Assembly: GCA_964519985.1 (NCBI GenBank)
Contig: CAZFMF010000017.1
Location: forward strand, 1-64,000
Reading direction: 5' to 3'
Length of the DNA: 64,000 bases
Source of the DNA: JAIEOG01 sp964519985
GTDB taxonomy: Bacteria > Bdellovibrionota > FAC87 > UBA2466
The notes under the pieces are model-generated. The model was given only the letters and a program-made list of their open reading frames with translations. It ran no database searches and had not been told where the DNA came from. Made by a program: the position numbers and the translations under genes. This document shows, one piece after another, positions 15,642-25,275 of the stretch (position 1 is its first letter; the number at the start of each line of letters is the position of its first letter).

Positions 15642-18600
15642 CTAGTTCAAGATAGTTTGTCGACGGGTGTCTAGCACCTGGGCGTCGGCGGAAAGGCCCT
15701 TGTCTTCGTAGAATCGGGCGAGAGAATCGAGTTGTAAACGATGGGTGCGCACGGCGTTCGAAAGGCGCTGGGACGCATCGGAAGCCGCATCCCAGTTTTT
15801 TAGGTTCAAATAACCCACCGACAGCTGCTTGAGGGTGCTCGGGTCGTTCGGCATCGCTTGGGCGTACGCCTCCCAAAAAGGGATCGCGATCTCATATTGG
15901 TGCGTGGCGGAGTAATACTCCCCCATGAGGCGATTGAAGTAGTCGCCACAAGCTTGGGTGTAGGCCGGGACATTGGCCGCCATCTTGTGAATAAGCCCCG
16001 CGATCGCCTTCGGAGTGCCTTGCGCGAGATGGGATTGGGCGGAGTAGCACTCCGCGATCCGGTCTAATGTCGCTCGCTGGGCGAGTAGGGCATTGGCCCG
16101 GCGATAGTCGCCAAGCTCCACCAACGCGTAGACCCAAAGATTGTGGTTCGCGGGCGTAGGATCCTGCCGGTAGGCCGATTCCAAATACTTCACCGCGCTT
16201 GCGTATCGCTGCGCCTGTAAACACAGGTACCCGAGTTGAGCGTGGCGCTTGGGGTCCTTCGCGTAGCGGCTCTCAAAGTCGTTTAGGTAAGAAAAAAACT
16301 TATCGTACTGACCCGTTTGTTGGAGCGAGACCAAAATCGAGTACGCCCAATCTTGAGTGCCGTCGAGAATATCGGCGAATCCGCCCTGGTAGTGCGTGGT
16401 GAGAAACGCTTGCGGATCTTCGCTCTTTGTAACGCCGGTGTAGAAGGTACGGCTTTGACGGGTTTCGGCGTAGGCATTGGTGTCGGTATTGGGGCGGCTG
16501 CCCTGCGAAATTTTCACGATGCTTTCGCGGCTCAGCGCAAAGTGCGATAGCACGTCGGAAGCGCTGTTGAACGGTACATTGGCGAGGCGGTGTCGGAACA
16601 TGGGGGAGGCGGCGATTCGCATCGCTTCGCGGGTATTAAAGCGCAAAGGTTGGGGGGAGCCGATCAAGATCATCTCCTGATCATGCTGGCCGCTGAAAAC
16701 CGCGCCGTAGGGAAACACCTCGTAGAAGGTCGCGAGGATACTCTTCAGCGTGGTGGTGTCCATGTTGTAGAGGTTTAACCACTGGGAGAAAACCCCGCGC
16801 TCGGAAAGGTTGGAGCGCACGATCTGGAAAAACTCGCGCGTAAAGAGATTGGCCGCCCCGGCCAGCCAAGAGTGCGATGGCTGCGATAGGATAATATCGA
16901 GTGGGGCTTTGAGTTTAGCGGCGAGAATAAATCGCGCGTCTTCGATCTCGAGCGCCAGGTTTTTGCGTTGGGTGACCGCGTTGTTGCCGTTGTGCGCGTA
17001 GTCGGCGGCTTCTAGGATCGCCTTCTCAAGCTCAATCACGTGCACTTTTTGCAGCGGCAATCGGGTTAGCAGGTCGACGGTATAGCCGCCGCCATATCCG
17101 ACGACAAACGCTTTCTGTGGCCGCTCGCTGAAGAGATAGGGCAAAAGGCCGAGCAGCGCTTCGTAGCGCGGTAGCTGTTGGAGGTTGCCCTTGTTATAGA
17201 CCGATTCATTGAGGCCGTTGGTTTTGAGGCGAAGGTATTCTTTGTAGTTCTCGCCGTCTTGCGGATCGTGACTCAGCGTGATGATGCTGGTCTCTCCTTC
17301 GCGCATCCAAACAAACTCTTCGCCTTCGGCGAGTTCGGTGTGCTGAAAGTACGCCGACTGGATGATGCGCCGGAAATCTAGGTTGCCGATGAAGATCACG
17401 GCCACTAAAGACAGGGTGGCCAAAATCGGGGTCGGTCGGCGCCAACGGATTCCCTCTAGCCGCACGAGTGCGAGGGCGCCCAGACAAAGCAAGGCCGCGG
17501 AAAGTCGAATGGTGTTCGACGAGCCCCACAGTGGGATGAAAACCAAGCCGGCAAGGCAGGACCCAAAAATCGCGCCCAGAGTATTGATCGCGTACGCGAG
17601 CCCGACCGCGCGGGGGGCTTGGGCATCCTGCGGAGCCAACAGGTGGACGGTGAGCGGGAAGAGCGCGCCTAACAGTAAAGTGAATGGTAGCAGTAGGAGG
17701 GCGCACGCGCTGACCCGGGCCACTAATGGAGAAACGTAGTGGGCCAGCGAAAGAGAAATCGCGGGAACAAAATTGAACAAGTAGCTGGTGCCGGCGATGA
17801 GTACGGGCAACGCCAAGAGCATTCCCCAAAAGAGTCGTTCGGGTTTCTGGGTGCGCGGGAGGACGAAATACAAGATCAGAGAGCCCACCGCGATCCCGAA
17901 GAGGTATAGCCCGAGGACTAATCCCAACCCGTAGATATTGTTGCCGAGAAAAATACCCAGGTACTTATTCCAGGCGACCTCGGTCGCGAGCGCGGAAAAA
18001 CCGCAAATTCCGCTGAGGGCAATCAAACCTTTCTGAAAGCCGGTGAGTTCCGCCAACCACTCGGTGGCGGAAGTGGAATCACTGGTTAACTCGAGAGCCC
18101 GGTGGCGCTTCTTGTGATCGAGGTAAAGACCCAGCAACAAGAGCAGGCCATTGGTCGCCGCCGAAAGCTGGTTCGTGGCGATGAGACCGAGTCGGGGGAG
18201 CAGCCAAAAGCTCGCCGACAAAGCTCCAAACACGGCGCCGAAGGTGTTGATCGCGTAGAGCAAGCTCACCGATCGCAGCGGACTGCCCGGTAGCAATGCG
18301 AAAACTTTGACGATGAGGGGAAGGGTCGCGCCCATGGCGAGGGTGGGAAGTGCCAGTAACAATCCGACGAGGGAGAATTTCGCGACCGTACCGATCCAGG
18401 ACATGGAGCCCTGGAGCGGTAGGTACGCGAGAATCGAATGAAAGTGAACAAGACCGTAGATGAGGACCGCACTCGTGATTCCGATCAACCCCTCCAGCAA
18501 CGCATAGGTGCGAAGCGGACGGTGGAGTCGGGTCAACCATCTTGCCGAGAGCCAGCTCCCCGCCGATAGACCGAGGAAAAACAGCGCGAGCACTAGGCTC

Positions 18601-18713
18601 ATTGCCGCGGAGGTGGATCCCACCGCCAACGACAGAACGCGTATCCACAGGGTCTCGTAAACGAGGCTCGTGGCTCCCGACAGAAAAAAGAGTGCGCTAA
18701 TCCAAACCCACAC
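15642..18713 (-). CDS. Membrane transporter-like / spermidine synthase-like / TPR fusion
   Basis: 1023 residues from a GTG (GGGGG 6 bp upstream). Residues ~1-415 have about a dozen hydrophobic segments in an MFS-like arrangement, beginning FFLSGATSLVYETLWIR, the hallmark of fused MFS/spermidine synthases. Residues ~450-700 are a spermidine-synthase-like Rossmann domain: VVGYGGGYTVDLL, then VHVIELEKAILEA and EIEDARFIL. Residues ~790-1023 are TPR-like helical repeats. Activity on polyamines is unproven for such fusions, and the usual substrate-binding acidic residues are not obvious. Predicted inner membrane. Confidence 0.75.
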   Translation of the reverse strand: MWVWISALFFLSGATSLVYETLWIRVLSLAVGSTSAAMSLVLALFFLGLSAGSWLSARWLTRLHRPLRTYALLEGLIGITSAVLIYGLVHFHSILAYLPLQGSMSWIGTVAKFSLVGLLLALPTLAMGATLPLIVKVFALLPGSPLRSVSLLYAINTFGAVFGALSASFWLLPRLGLIATNQLSAATNGLLLLLGLYLDHKKRHRALELTSDSTSATEWLAELTGFQKGLIALSGICGFSALATEVAWNKYLGIFLGNNIYGLGLVLGLYLFGIAVGSLILYFVLPRTQKPERLFWGMLLALPVLIAGTSYLFNFVPAISLSLAHYVSPLVARVSACALLLLPFTLLLGALFPLTVHLLAPQDAQAPRAVGLAYAINTLGAIFGSCLAGLVFIPLWGSSNTIRLSAALLCLGALALVRLEGIRWRRPTPILATLSLVAVIFIGNLDFRRIIQSAYFQHTELAEGEEFVWMREGETSIITLSHDPQDGENYKEYLRLKTNGLNESVYNKGNLQQLPRYEALLGLLPYLFSERPQKAFVVGYGGGYTVDLLTRLPLQKVHVIELEKAILEAADYAHNGNNAVTQRKNLALEIEDARFILAAKLKAPLDIILSQPSHSWLAGAANLFTREFFQIVRSNLSERGVFSQWLNLYNMDTTTLKSILATFYEVFPYGAVFSGQHDQEMILIGSPQPLRFNTREAMRIAASPMFRHRLANVPFNSASDVLSHFALSRESIVKISQGSRPNTDTNAYAETRQSRTFYTGVTKSEDPQAFLTTHYQGGFADILDGTQDWAYSILVSLQQTGQYDKFFSYLNDFESRYAKDPKRHAQLGYLCLQAQRYASAVKYLESAYRQDPTPANHNLWVYALVELGDYRRANALLAQRATLDRIAECYSAQSHLAQGTPKAIAGLIHKMAANVPAYTQACGDYFNRLMGEYYSATHQYEIAIPFWEAYAQAMPNDPSTLKQLSVGYLNLKNWDAASDASQRLSNAVRTHRLQLDSLARFYEDKGLSADAQVLDTRRQTILN

Positions 18714-18767
18714 GGACTACCCCCAAAACATCTGGGCCCAAAAAATCTGGGAACGATCGCCCAGTGG

Positions 18768-20875
18768 TTACATCAAGTCAGAGCCCATCCCCATCGGCAT
18801 TGGGCCGGGTCCAGGCATCGGGCCAGGTCCGGGTCCAGGCATTGGGCCGGGTCCGGGTCCAGGCANNNNNNNNNNNNNNNNNNNNNNNNNNNNNNNNNNN
18901 NNNNNNNNNNNNNNNNNNNNNNNNNNNNNNNNNNNNNNNNNNNNNNNNNNNNNNNNNNNNNNNNNTCGGGCCGGGTCCGGGTCCAGGCATCGGGCCGGGT
19001 CCGGGTCCAGGCATCGGGCCGGGTCCGGGTCCAGGCATCGGGCCAGGTCCAGGACCGGGCATCGGTCCCGGCATTGGGCCTGGATCAGGATCCGGCATCG
19101 GTCCGGGCATGGGTCCAGGCATTGGCCCGGGCATCGGTCCCGGCATTGGACCTGGATCGGGATCCGGCATCGGTCCGGGCATGGGTCCAGGCATTGGCCC
19201 GGGCATCGGTCCCGGCATTGGGCCTGGATCAGGATCCGGCATGGGTCCGGGCATCGNNNNNNNNNNNNNNNNNNNNNNNNNNNNNNNNNNNNNNNNNNNN
19301 NNNNNNNNNNNNNNNNNNNNNNNNNNNNNNNNNNNNNNNNNNNNNNNNNNNNNNNNGCATCGGTCCCGGCATTGGGCCTGGATCAGGATCCGGCATGGGT
19401 CCGGGCATCGGCCCTGGCATCGGTCCCGGCATCGGACCCGGCATCGGTCCGGGCATGGGGCCAGGCATTGGTCCGGGCATCGGTCCCGGCATCGGACCAG
19501 GTCCCGGGCCGGGAGGCGGCATCGGGCGGCGATCCGGAACACAGGCGTTCGCGCCGTTCGACCAGTGATGCCCAGGCGGGCACGGGCGCGCTACCGGAAT
19601 GCGTACGCAACTATTTCCATCCCAGCGATAACCCGCGGGGCAGTGGCGACGATTGGGCTGGCAATTGCCGGTGCGGTGATCGAAGTGGTAACCCGCCGGG
19701 CAGCTGTTGCCGCTGCGAACGCAGCGTTGCTGCGACGGATCCCAGTAGTGGTACGGCGGGCAACTGCTTGGAGCATGCCGCACGCAACGGTCCAAGTGGT
19801 AATCGTAGTACTCACCGCGGCCGCAGTTGATGCGACCGAAGTATTCGCAGCTCCGTGTCGACCAATCCCACCGGTAACCGGGCGGGCAAGTCGTTGAAAC
19901 GCGAACGCAGCGATCATAGAAATCATCCCAGCGGTAGTTCACCGGGCAACGGGGAGTGTTCACGCGGATGCAAGCACCCGAGTAGGGATCGAAATAGGTA
20001 TTAGGCGGACAAACGATGCGCGGAGGCGGTTGTGGGTATTGCACGCACGCGTTGGCGTTTGGATCCCAGTAGGTACCCTGCGGGCATTCCGTCCGGTTTT
20101 CCTGAACGCAATATCCCAGCGCAGTATCGAAGTAGTAGCCCGGCGGACATGAAGGTGGAATCACTGACGGCGCTTCTTCGTCCACCACCAACTGAAATTG
20201 CCGATAACTCTTCGTACCCGCCGCGTCTTCGAGTTTCAATGCGAAGAGCGTGGTGCCTTGGGCATCGGGACGTCCCTTCAATACAAACTCATAGGCCGAG
20301 TCATCCGCCGTGAGCTCGAAGGAATCGGGGAGCACTCCGTCGTAGTGTTCGCCAACATAAGACTCAGTGCTGTTGGGGTCGACCGCAATGCGCGCTTGGT
20401 AGAAGCGATTGACGTTGGCTTCCGGGAGGAGTCGATCCGTCGTAAATTTCGGGTAGGTCAGCGCATCGTTATCATCCGCAAACGGGCAAATCTCGGCGGA
20501 AGCTTTCGTTCCGTTCGCGATCGTTCCGCTCAGGACAAAGCACCACTGACCCGTGAATTCCGGTTGGCCGAAGAGAAGGATGGTGCGACTCTCCGTCGCC
20601 TCCAGTTCGAGTCCCGGCGGGACAATCGAGCTGGGAACATCCCAGACGACAGTGTCCGTTTCCGAGGCGCCGACGAGTTGGATTTCCGACTCTCCGTAGG
20701 TACCGTATTGGAAGCGAAGCGTTTGCTCATTGCCGTCAACCACCAGGCCGGCGCCAGTGGCTGCGATCGCTTCATTGTTGAACTTTGCAGAACCACCGCC
20801 ACAAGAAAGCAACAGTCCCACGATCCCAGTGATGAAACCCAGACTGAATCGTCTAGGTCGAAATGTTCTCGACAT
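18768..20875 (-). CDS. Lipoprotein with ten Cys repeats and a Pro-Gly-Met tail (gapped)
   Basis: Start ATG at 20875; a frame extension to 21010 lacks a signal. MSRTFRPRRFSLGFITGIVGLLLSC is a lipoprotein signal with Cys25. Residues ~30-240 contain an Ig/cadherin-like beta stretch. From Cys243 come ten ~20-residue repeats of the form C-P-x-G-Y-x-W/F-D-x5-C. Then comes a tail of MPGP and PDPDPGP units that enters the two N-gaps. Beyond the gaps the same PGPGPGPM pattern continues and ends PMPMGMGSDLM with TAA at 18768. Frames on either side of the gaps differ because each gap is a 100-N placeholder. True length unknown. Probably a surface-exposed adhesive or wall-spanning lipoprotein. Confidence 0.75.
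18781..19510. repeat. Short-period GC-rich tandem repeat, two assembly gaps
   Basis: Degenerate 6-, 12- and 24-bp units on the plus strand (GGGCCGGGTCCGGGTCC; GGCATCGGTCCCGGCATTG) encode the Pro-Gly-Met tail on the minus strand. Gaps of exactly 100 N lie at 18866-18965 and 19257-19356. The ~40 bp before the second gap recurs after it, so copies have been collapsed. Confidence 0.9.
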
Positions 20876-21102
20876 GCGAGAGCCCCCCAATTTTGTGAAC
20901 CCACCAACGAACGTCCCTCTCCCACTGCAAGGGACACGCCAGATGAAAACAAACTCCCGAGCGTTTGAAAAGCAAATGAATTGAAAGAATGACTTGGGGA
21001 CACACCGCAACTGGTGTCAGTTTGACGACGATAAATGCGCTGCAATGCATTATTTTGTTGAGGTGGCATGCGCCCTGCATCACCCGATTGCAGGAGGACG
21101 CT

Positions 21103-22638
21103 ATGCTGACATCGTATTGGAGAAATGTTCCGGTCCGTCGTTTCCCAAATCTGCCCGAAGAGGGAACACTCTCTTATGATGCGGTGGTCATCGGAGGTGG
21201 GATGACCGGTCTCTCCATTGCTTATTTTTTGAAACAGGCGGGTAAGCGCGTCTGTCTATTAGAGCGGGGTCGCCTCGCCGCGGGGGATACCGGTGCCACG
21301 AGCGCCCATCTCACGGCGCTAACCGATTTGCGTCCTTCGGTCTTGCACCATCGTTTTGGTGCCGATGCCGCGCGGGTCTGGCAGGGAGGCGAAGCCGCAT
21401 TGGACGCGATTGAGGGGATTGTGCGACGGCATCACCTCGAATGCGACTTTCAGCGGGTCCCGGCTTATCTCAGCGCGCCGATCGAGGCGCACGACAATCA
21501 GAAAGAAGAAGCAAGCCTGCAGGCGGATCTGGAAGTCGCAAAAGGCTGGGGCGTGGCAGCGGAATGGGTGCACTGCGTGCCCTATCTAGAGCGCTCCGGT
21601 GTGGTCTTCCCCCACCAGGCCAAGTTTCATCCATTGAAATACCTCAATGGTCTGGCGGATGAGGTTGCGGGCGATGGATCGGATATCTTTGAAAGCGCAG
21701 AAGTGAGTCAGGTCACCGCGGATCCGCTCGAGGTGCGGTGCGGGAAAACGCGAATTCGCACCGATTTCGTCGCGATTGCCACTCACGTGCCGTTAGTGGG
21801 CAAGAGCAATCTGGCGGCGGCGGCACTGTTTCAAACCAAAATCGCGCCCTATACCTCTTATGTGCTGCGCGCCACGGTGCCGGGGCCCGCGCTCCAGTCG
21901 GCGATGGTCTTCGACACTTCGGATCCCTACTTTTACCTTCGTACGGATGTAGAAAACGGCGTGAATCATGTCATCTTCGGTGGACGGGATCATAAAACTG
22001 GGCAGGTGGAGCAAACGAATGAACGTTTTGTCGAGCTGGAGCAGAAGCTCAGTTCCCTTTTCCCGAATGTCATCGTGACCAACCATTGGTCGGGGCAAGT
22101 GATTGAGAGCCACGATGGCCTGCCTTTTATCGGAGAAAACTCTCCCGCGCAATTTATCGCCACCGGTTTTTGTGGGAACGGGATCACGTTGGGAACGTTG
22201 GCCGGGCTAATGGCTCGCGATGTGGTTCAGGGCAAAGAGTCGCCCTGGAAAAATCTGTTCTCTCCGGGCCGCCTGGAATTGAAAAGTGCGTGGGAATACG
22301 TGAAGGAAAATGTGGACTACCCGGTTTGCTTTGTGGGCGATCGGATCAAAAAACACGAGCCTTTCTCGCCCGAAACGATCGAGGTCGGCGAAGGGAAGGT
22401 CCAGGAGCTCGATGGAAAAGCGGTAGCCTGTTCGCGCGATGCAAATGGGAAGTTCCACGTCGTGTCGGCCACCTGCACGCACCTTGGCTGCTTAGTCCAT
22501 TGGAACCGCGCGGAGAAAAGTTGGGACTGCCCTTGCCACGGATCTCGTTTTCAACCCGATGGCAAACTCATTGCCGGCCCGGCCGAAGAACCTCTAGTAG
22601 AGGTAGACACTACTCCGCTAAGGCGCGCCGGGACTTAG
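21103..22638 (+). CDS. FAD-dependent oxidoreductase with C-terminal Rieske domain
   Basis: 511 residues from ATG 21103, with AGGAGG at 21092-21097; the frame runs open upstream but that part is not protein-like. The N-terminus has the dinucleotide fold VVIGGGMTGLSIAYFL, the DAO (glycine oxidase-like) family pattern, and GFCGNGITLGTLAG near the FAD end. Residues ~430-511 are a Rieske [2Fe-2S] domain with CTHLGC and CPCHGSRF. Proteins of this layout are probably amine or amino-acid oxidoreductases; the substrate is unknown. No signal peptide. Convergent with the VOC gene 4 bp away. Confidence 0.85.
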   Translation: MLTSYWRNVPVRRFPNLPEEGTLSYDAVVIGGGMTGLSIAYFLKQAGKRVCLLERGRLAAGDTGATSAHLTALTDLRPSVLHHRFGADAARVWQGGEAALDAIEGIVRRHHLECDFQRVPAYLSAPIEAHDNQKEEASLQADLEVAKGWGVAAEWVHCVPYLERSGVVFPHQAKFHPLKYLNGLADEVAGDGSDIFESAEVSQVTADPLEVRCGKTRIRTDFVAIATHVPLVGKSNLAAAALFQTKIAPYTSYVLRATVPGPALQSAMVFDTSDPYFYLRTDVENGVNHVIFGGRDHKTGQVEQTNERFVELEQKLSSLFPNVIVTNHWSGQVIESHDGLPFIGENSPAQFIATGFCGNGITLGTLAGLMARDVVQGKESPWKNLFSPGRLELKSAWEYVKENVDYPVCFVGDRIKKHEPFSPETIEVGEGKVQELDGKAVACSRDANGKFHVVSATCTHLGCLVHWNRAEKSWDCPCHGSRFQPDGKLIAGPAEEPLVEVDTTPLRRAGT

Positions 22639-22642
22639 TTTC

Positions 22643-23401
22643 TTACTGCTTGGTTTTTGCATACGCCTTCATCGCTTGGCGTGCGGCTTCGATGTCTTTT
22701 TCGGTAATTTCCCAAAGGTTCTTATCCGCCACGAGGGCATGGATCTTTTCAAAGAGTTCGAAGTCGAGGAACGGCGTGACTTTCCCGCGCCGATATTCCT
22801 GCTCCTTCTCGCCGTACAAGCCTAAGAAGGTCTTATCGTTGAACCAAGACTCTCGATTGCGTTCGTTGAGCTTTTTAATGAGTTCGTCGCTGGGATTGCG
22901 CTGCAAGTACTCGAAGAACATTCCACTGGCGGGTGAGCCGGGGAAATACCATTCGCCGGTGAAAACTTGGATCACATCTTCGCTTTCATCGCGCAAGATC
23001 GGCGTAATGAAGTTCACGCCCAGTTCGGAGGCGTGCCGGTGGAAGGAAAGCAAATCGGGCGTGCGCAAGGCAATGTGCTGCCAATGCGCGGCCGCGCGAT
23101 GATCGTTGAGCATGTCGCGCACGTGGGAGGGCATTTTTGCCGGCTCCGAGGGTTGCACGACGGCGATCATAGTGTTCTCGAGTTCCGGGCTCTTTTCGGG
23201 TCCATTGCCCGCGTTCATTGCGAAGGTGAGCGATTTTTCTCCTTCGCCTTCCACCCACTCTTTTCGTTTTTCATAGAGCATGTGCTCTGGGGAGCACCCG
23301 AAAATGGTGCGGAAGACGACGTACGAAACGTTGTACATCTCCGGCTGCACGAGCAGCGTCATATGGTCGACTTTGAAATTTAGAAATGCCGGACGTTCCA
23401 T
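22643..23401 (-). CDS. VOC / 4-hydroxyphenylpyruvate dioxygenase-like protein
   Basis: 252 residues, about two-thirds of a normal HPPD. Vicinal-oxygen-chelate features: VDHMTLLV near the N-terminus, HWQHIALRTPDLLSF mid-protein and MFFEYLQRNP, matching the HIAL...FFEIIQR iron-ligand segments of HPPD. It may bind Fe(II) through His and Glu. Because the length and N-terminal domain differ from true HPPD, tyrosine catabolism should not be assumed. It starts with an ATG and is followed by the convergent oxidoreductase. Confidence 0.65.
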   Translation of the reverse strand: MERPAFLNFKVDHMTLLVQPEMYNVSYVVFRTIFGCSPEHMLYEKRKEWVEGEGEKSLTFAMNAGNGPEKSPELENTMIAVVQPSEPAKMPSHVRDMLNDHRAAAHWQHIALRTPDLLSFHRHASELGVNFITPILRDESEDVIQVFTGEWYFPGSPASGMFFEYLQRNPSDELIKKLNERNRESWFNDKTFLGLYGEKEQEYRRGKVTPFLDFELFEKIHALVADKNLWEITEKDIEAARQAMKAYAKTKQ

Positions 23402-23453
23402 GAAAACCCCCCAATGGCGTCATTGAATATCGAAAGCAAAAGGATGGCAACCC

Positions 23454-25091
23454 TCACTCACCGGCGAGCGGGTAGATCGGTTCAATGTCGGTCGGAACAT
23501 TCTGGAGGCGATCGAGGGCCCGCCGCATTTCTGGACGGATCACCGCATACTTCGCCAGCAGCGCCTTGGCGCGGGGGTAGTCGCCCTCGGCTTCGATCGT
23601 CAGAAGTTCCCCCGCCAGCTTCTGAATCGCCGGACGGATTTTTTTCAGATCCACCCGGAACCGATCTCCTTCCGCGATGAACGCGCCTTCATCCATCAGG
23701 TAATTGAATTGAAGCGCAACGCCCCGGCCATGGGCCTCATCGATCCCGAACCGTACGGAGCGGAAACTGCTCGCCAGATACGTGGTGTACATCGTGTCCT
23801 GGATCTTCCGATCCACCACGCCCTTGTCGAGAAGGTTGTGCATGGCCCAAAGCCCCGTGACATCGGCCTTGGCTTCCTCGATCGCGGAATAGAGTTCCTT
23901 CAACGGCATGCGACCCCCCTGGGGTCCCAGCCCGTGCATGAGTTCATGGGTGAGGATGTGAGTGAAAAAAGCGTCGAAAGCGACGCGTTTGCGGTCCGCG
24001 GGCGACAGAACCGTTTCCGCGATCGGTTTTAAAACTTTCTGAAACTTCGCTTCTTGCACATTCTTGAGCATGACCCGTTTGCTGCCCTTTTCTTTCACCA
24101 CCCGTTCGTCGTTGGGCAAGTTGAAGGCGGCGGTCATTACGCCGCGCCGTCCGTCCCCGGAGGAGAAGACCGAGTCGACCACTCGGATGGGAGCCGCCGC
24201 CCCGAGCTTGGGATTGCGGTATTTGGCGGCAATAGGGAGCGTGTTTTCCAGCTCTTGGAGATGGCTACTGAATTTCGCCAACTTCTGCGTTTCCACTTCA
24301 TTGCGGATGCAAACGTACGCCTCGAACGCGGCTTTGTAGTTGAAAAGGCCGTCCTCGTACGTCTCGTAGGGTCCAATCGTCATTTCAATGGGCGCATCGA
24401 TTTCCATCCAGGCGACGTCGCTGGCGTAATAGTCATCGGTGGCGAAGGCGGCGGCGCGCGAGATCAAAAACTTTTTCAACGATGCGTTGGTGGTCAGGCC
24501 CGCCGCTTCCTGCAAAAGGCCCGCGGCGATTTTGAGGGGCTCGGCGTAGGCCTTCGAATAGGGCTCGAGGCTCAGCTTTCCCGATGCATCCCGTTTCACG
24601 AGCGAGAAAAATCCGAGCGCGGATGCTTTGTCTTTGTCGGAAAGTCCTTTCACCCAGTTTTCAAACTCTTCGCGGGTCATCCCTTCCGGATAAAATCCGG
24701 CGGTCAACGGTTTGGTGGCCGGAACGCCTTCGAGGAATGGACGCCCTTCATCCAGACGAGACCAGGGCCCAACATTCTGTTGGAAGAAGTGGAAAATGTC
24801 TTTGCCCGCGCGCGACTGGGTGTTGGCGGCGAGCTTTTCTTTTAGCGCCGGATTTCCCGACCAGACCTGTCGCAAGAAGATCGCGTCGAGTTGGCGAGAA
24901 GCGGCGATGAGTTTGTCGAGCGCTTGGCGATCCCCCTTGGAAAGTTTCGAAACGTCGGCCGAGAGTTTTACCGGCGCGAGGCGTTTCAGTTTGGCCGGGA
25001 TATCCGTCACCAGACCTTCGTTGGCTAGGGCGGGCAAGGCGAACATCAAGAGTAGTGGGCCGAGAGCGAGCGCGAAACGGTATGTGTTCAT
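23454..25091 (-). CDS. Secreted M49 (dipeptidyl-peptidase III)-like zinc peptidase
   Basis: 545 residues with a signal peptide (FALALGPLLLMFALPALA). Zinc-site motifs: THELMHGLGP (His382, Glu383, His386) and SAIEEAKADVTGLW (Glu405/406). Family M49 has an expanded HExxxH and EECRAD; here the first motif is a five-residue HExxH, as in bacterial DPP III-like proteins. Overall pattern (DFFTHILTHE-like helix before the motif, long N-terminal helical lobe) agrees with that group. Likely a periplasmic exo- or endopeptidase. Confidence 0.75.
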   Translation of the reverse strand: MNTYRFALALGPLLLMFALPALANEGLVTDIPAKLKRLAPVKLSADVSKLSKGDRQALDKLIAASRQLDAIFLRQVWSGNPALKEKLAANTQSRAGKDIFHFFQQNVGPWSRLDEGRPFLEGVPATKPLTAGFYPEGMTREEFENWVKGLSDKDKASALGFFSLVKRDASGKLSLEPYSKAYAEPLKIAAGLLQEAAGLTTNASLKKFLISRAAAFATDDYYASDVAWMEIDAPIEMTIGPYETYEDGLFNYKAAFEAYVCIRNEVETQKLAKFSSHLQELENTLPIAAKYRNPKLGAAAPIRVVDSVFSSGDGRRGVMTAAFNLPNDERVVKEKGSKRVMLKNVQEAKFQKVLKPIAETVLSPADRKRVAFDAFFTHILTHELMHGLGPQGGRMPLKELYSAIEEAKADVTGLWAMHNLLDKGVVDRKIQDTMYTTYLASSFRSVRFGIDEAHGRGVALQFNYLMDEGAFIAEGDRFRVDLKKIRPAIQKLAGELLTIEAEGDYPRAKALLAKYAVIRPEMRRALDRLQNVPTDIEPIYPLAGE

Positions 25092-25275
25092 TTGAACGGA
25101 AACTTACGCCTGTCCGCCCCCGATGAAAAGCTGGAGAATGATCCGAAACGCGGCGAGGCGCGTAATGCGTCGGGTCAAATAATCGCGTACCCCGATGCTA
25201 TACTAAAGGCACATCTCCGTACCGCACCAAAAACCCCTCATTAAAAATCAGTAATCTTCCGAAAGGACATGGATC

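Noticed and set aside
18781..19510. Possible CRISPR array
   Set aside because: The repeats have a period of 6-24 bp with no unique spacers, and they encode a Pro-Gly-Met tail.
18670..19897. Plus-strand and other minus-strand long frames across the gap region
   Set aside because: They are products of GC-rich short repeats read in the wrong frame and of runs of N. Only the minus-strand frame that begins at 20875 has a signal peptide and continuous Cys-repeat coding.
20989..21102. Upstream extension of the FAD/Rieske protein
   Set aside because: The AGGAGG and ATG at 21103 fit the conserved N-terminus; the extra 38 residues do not.
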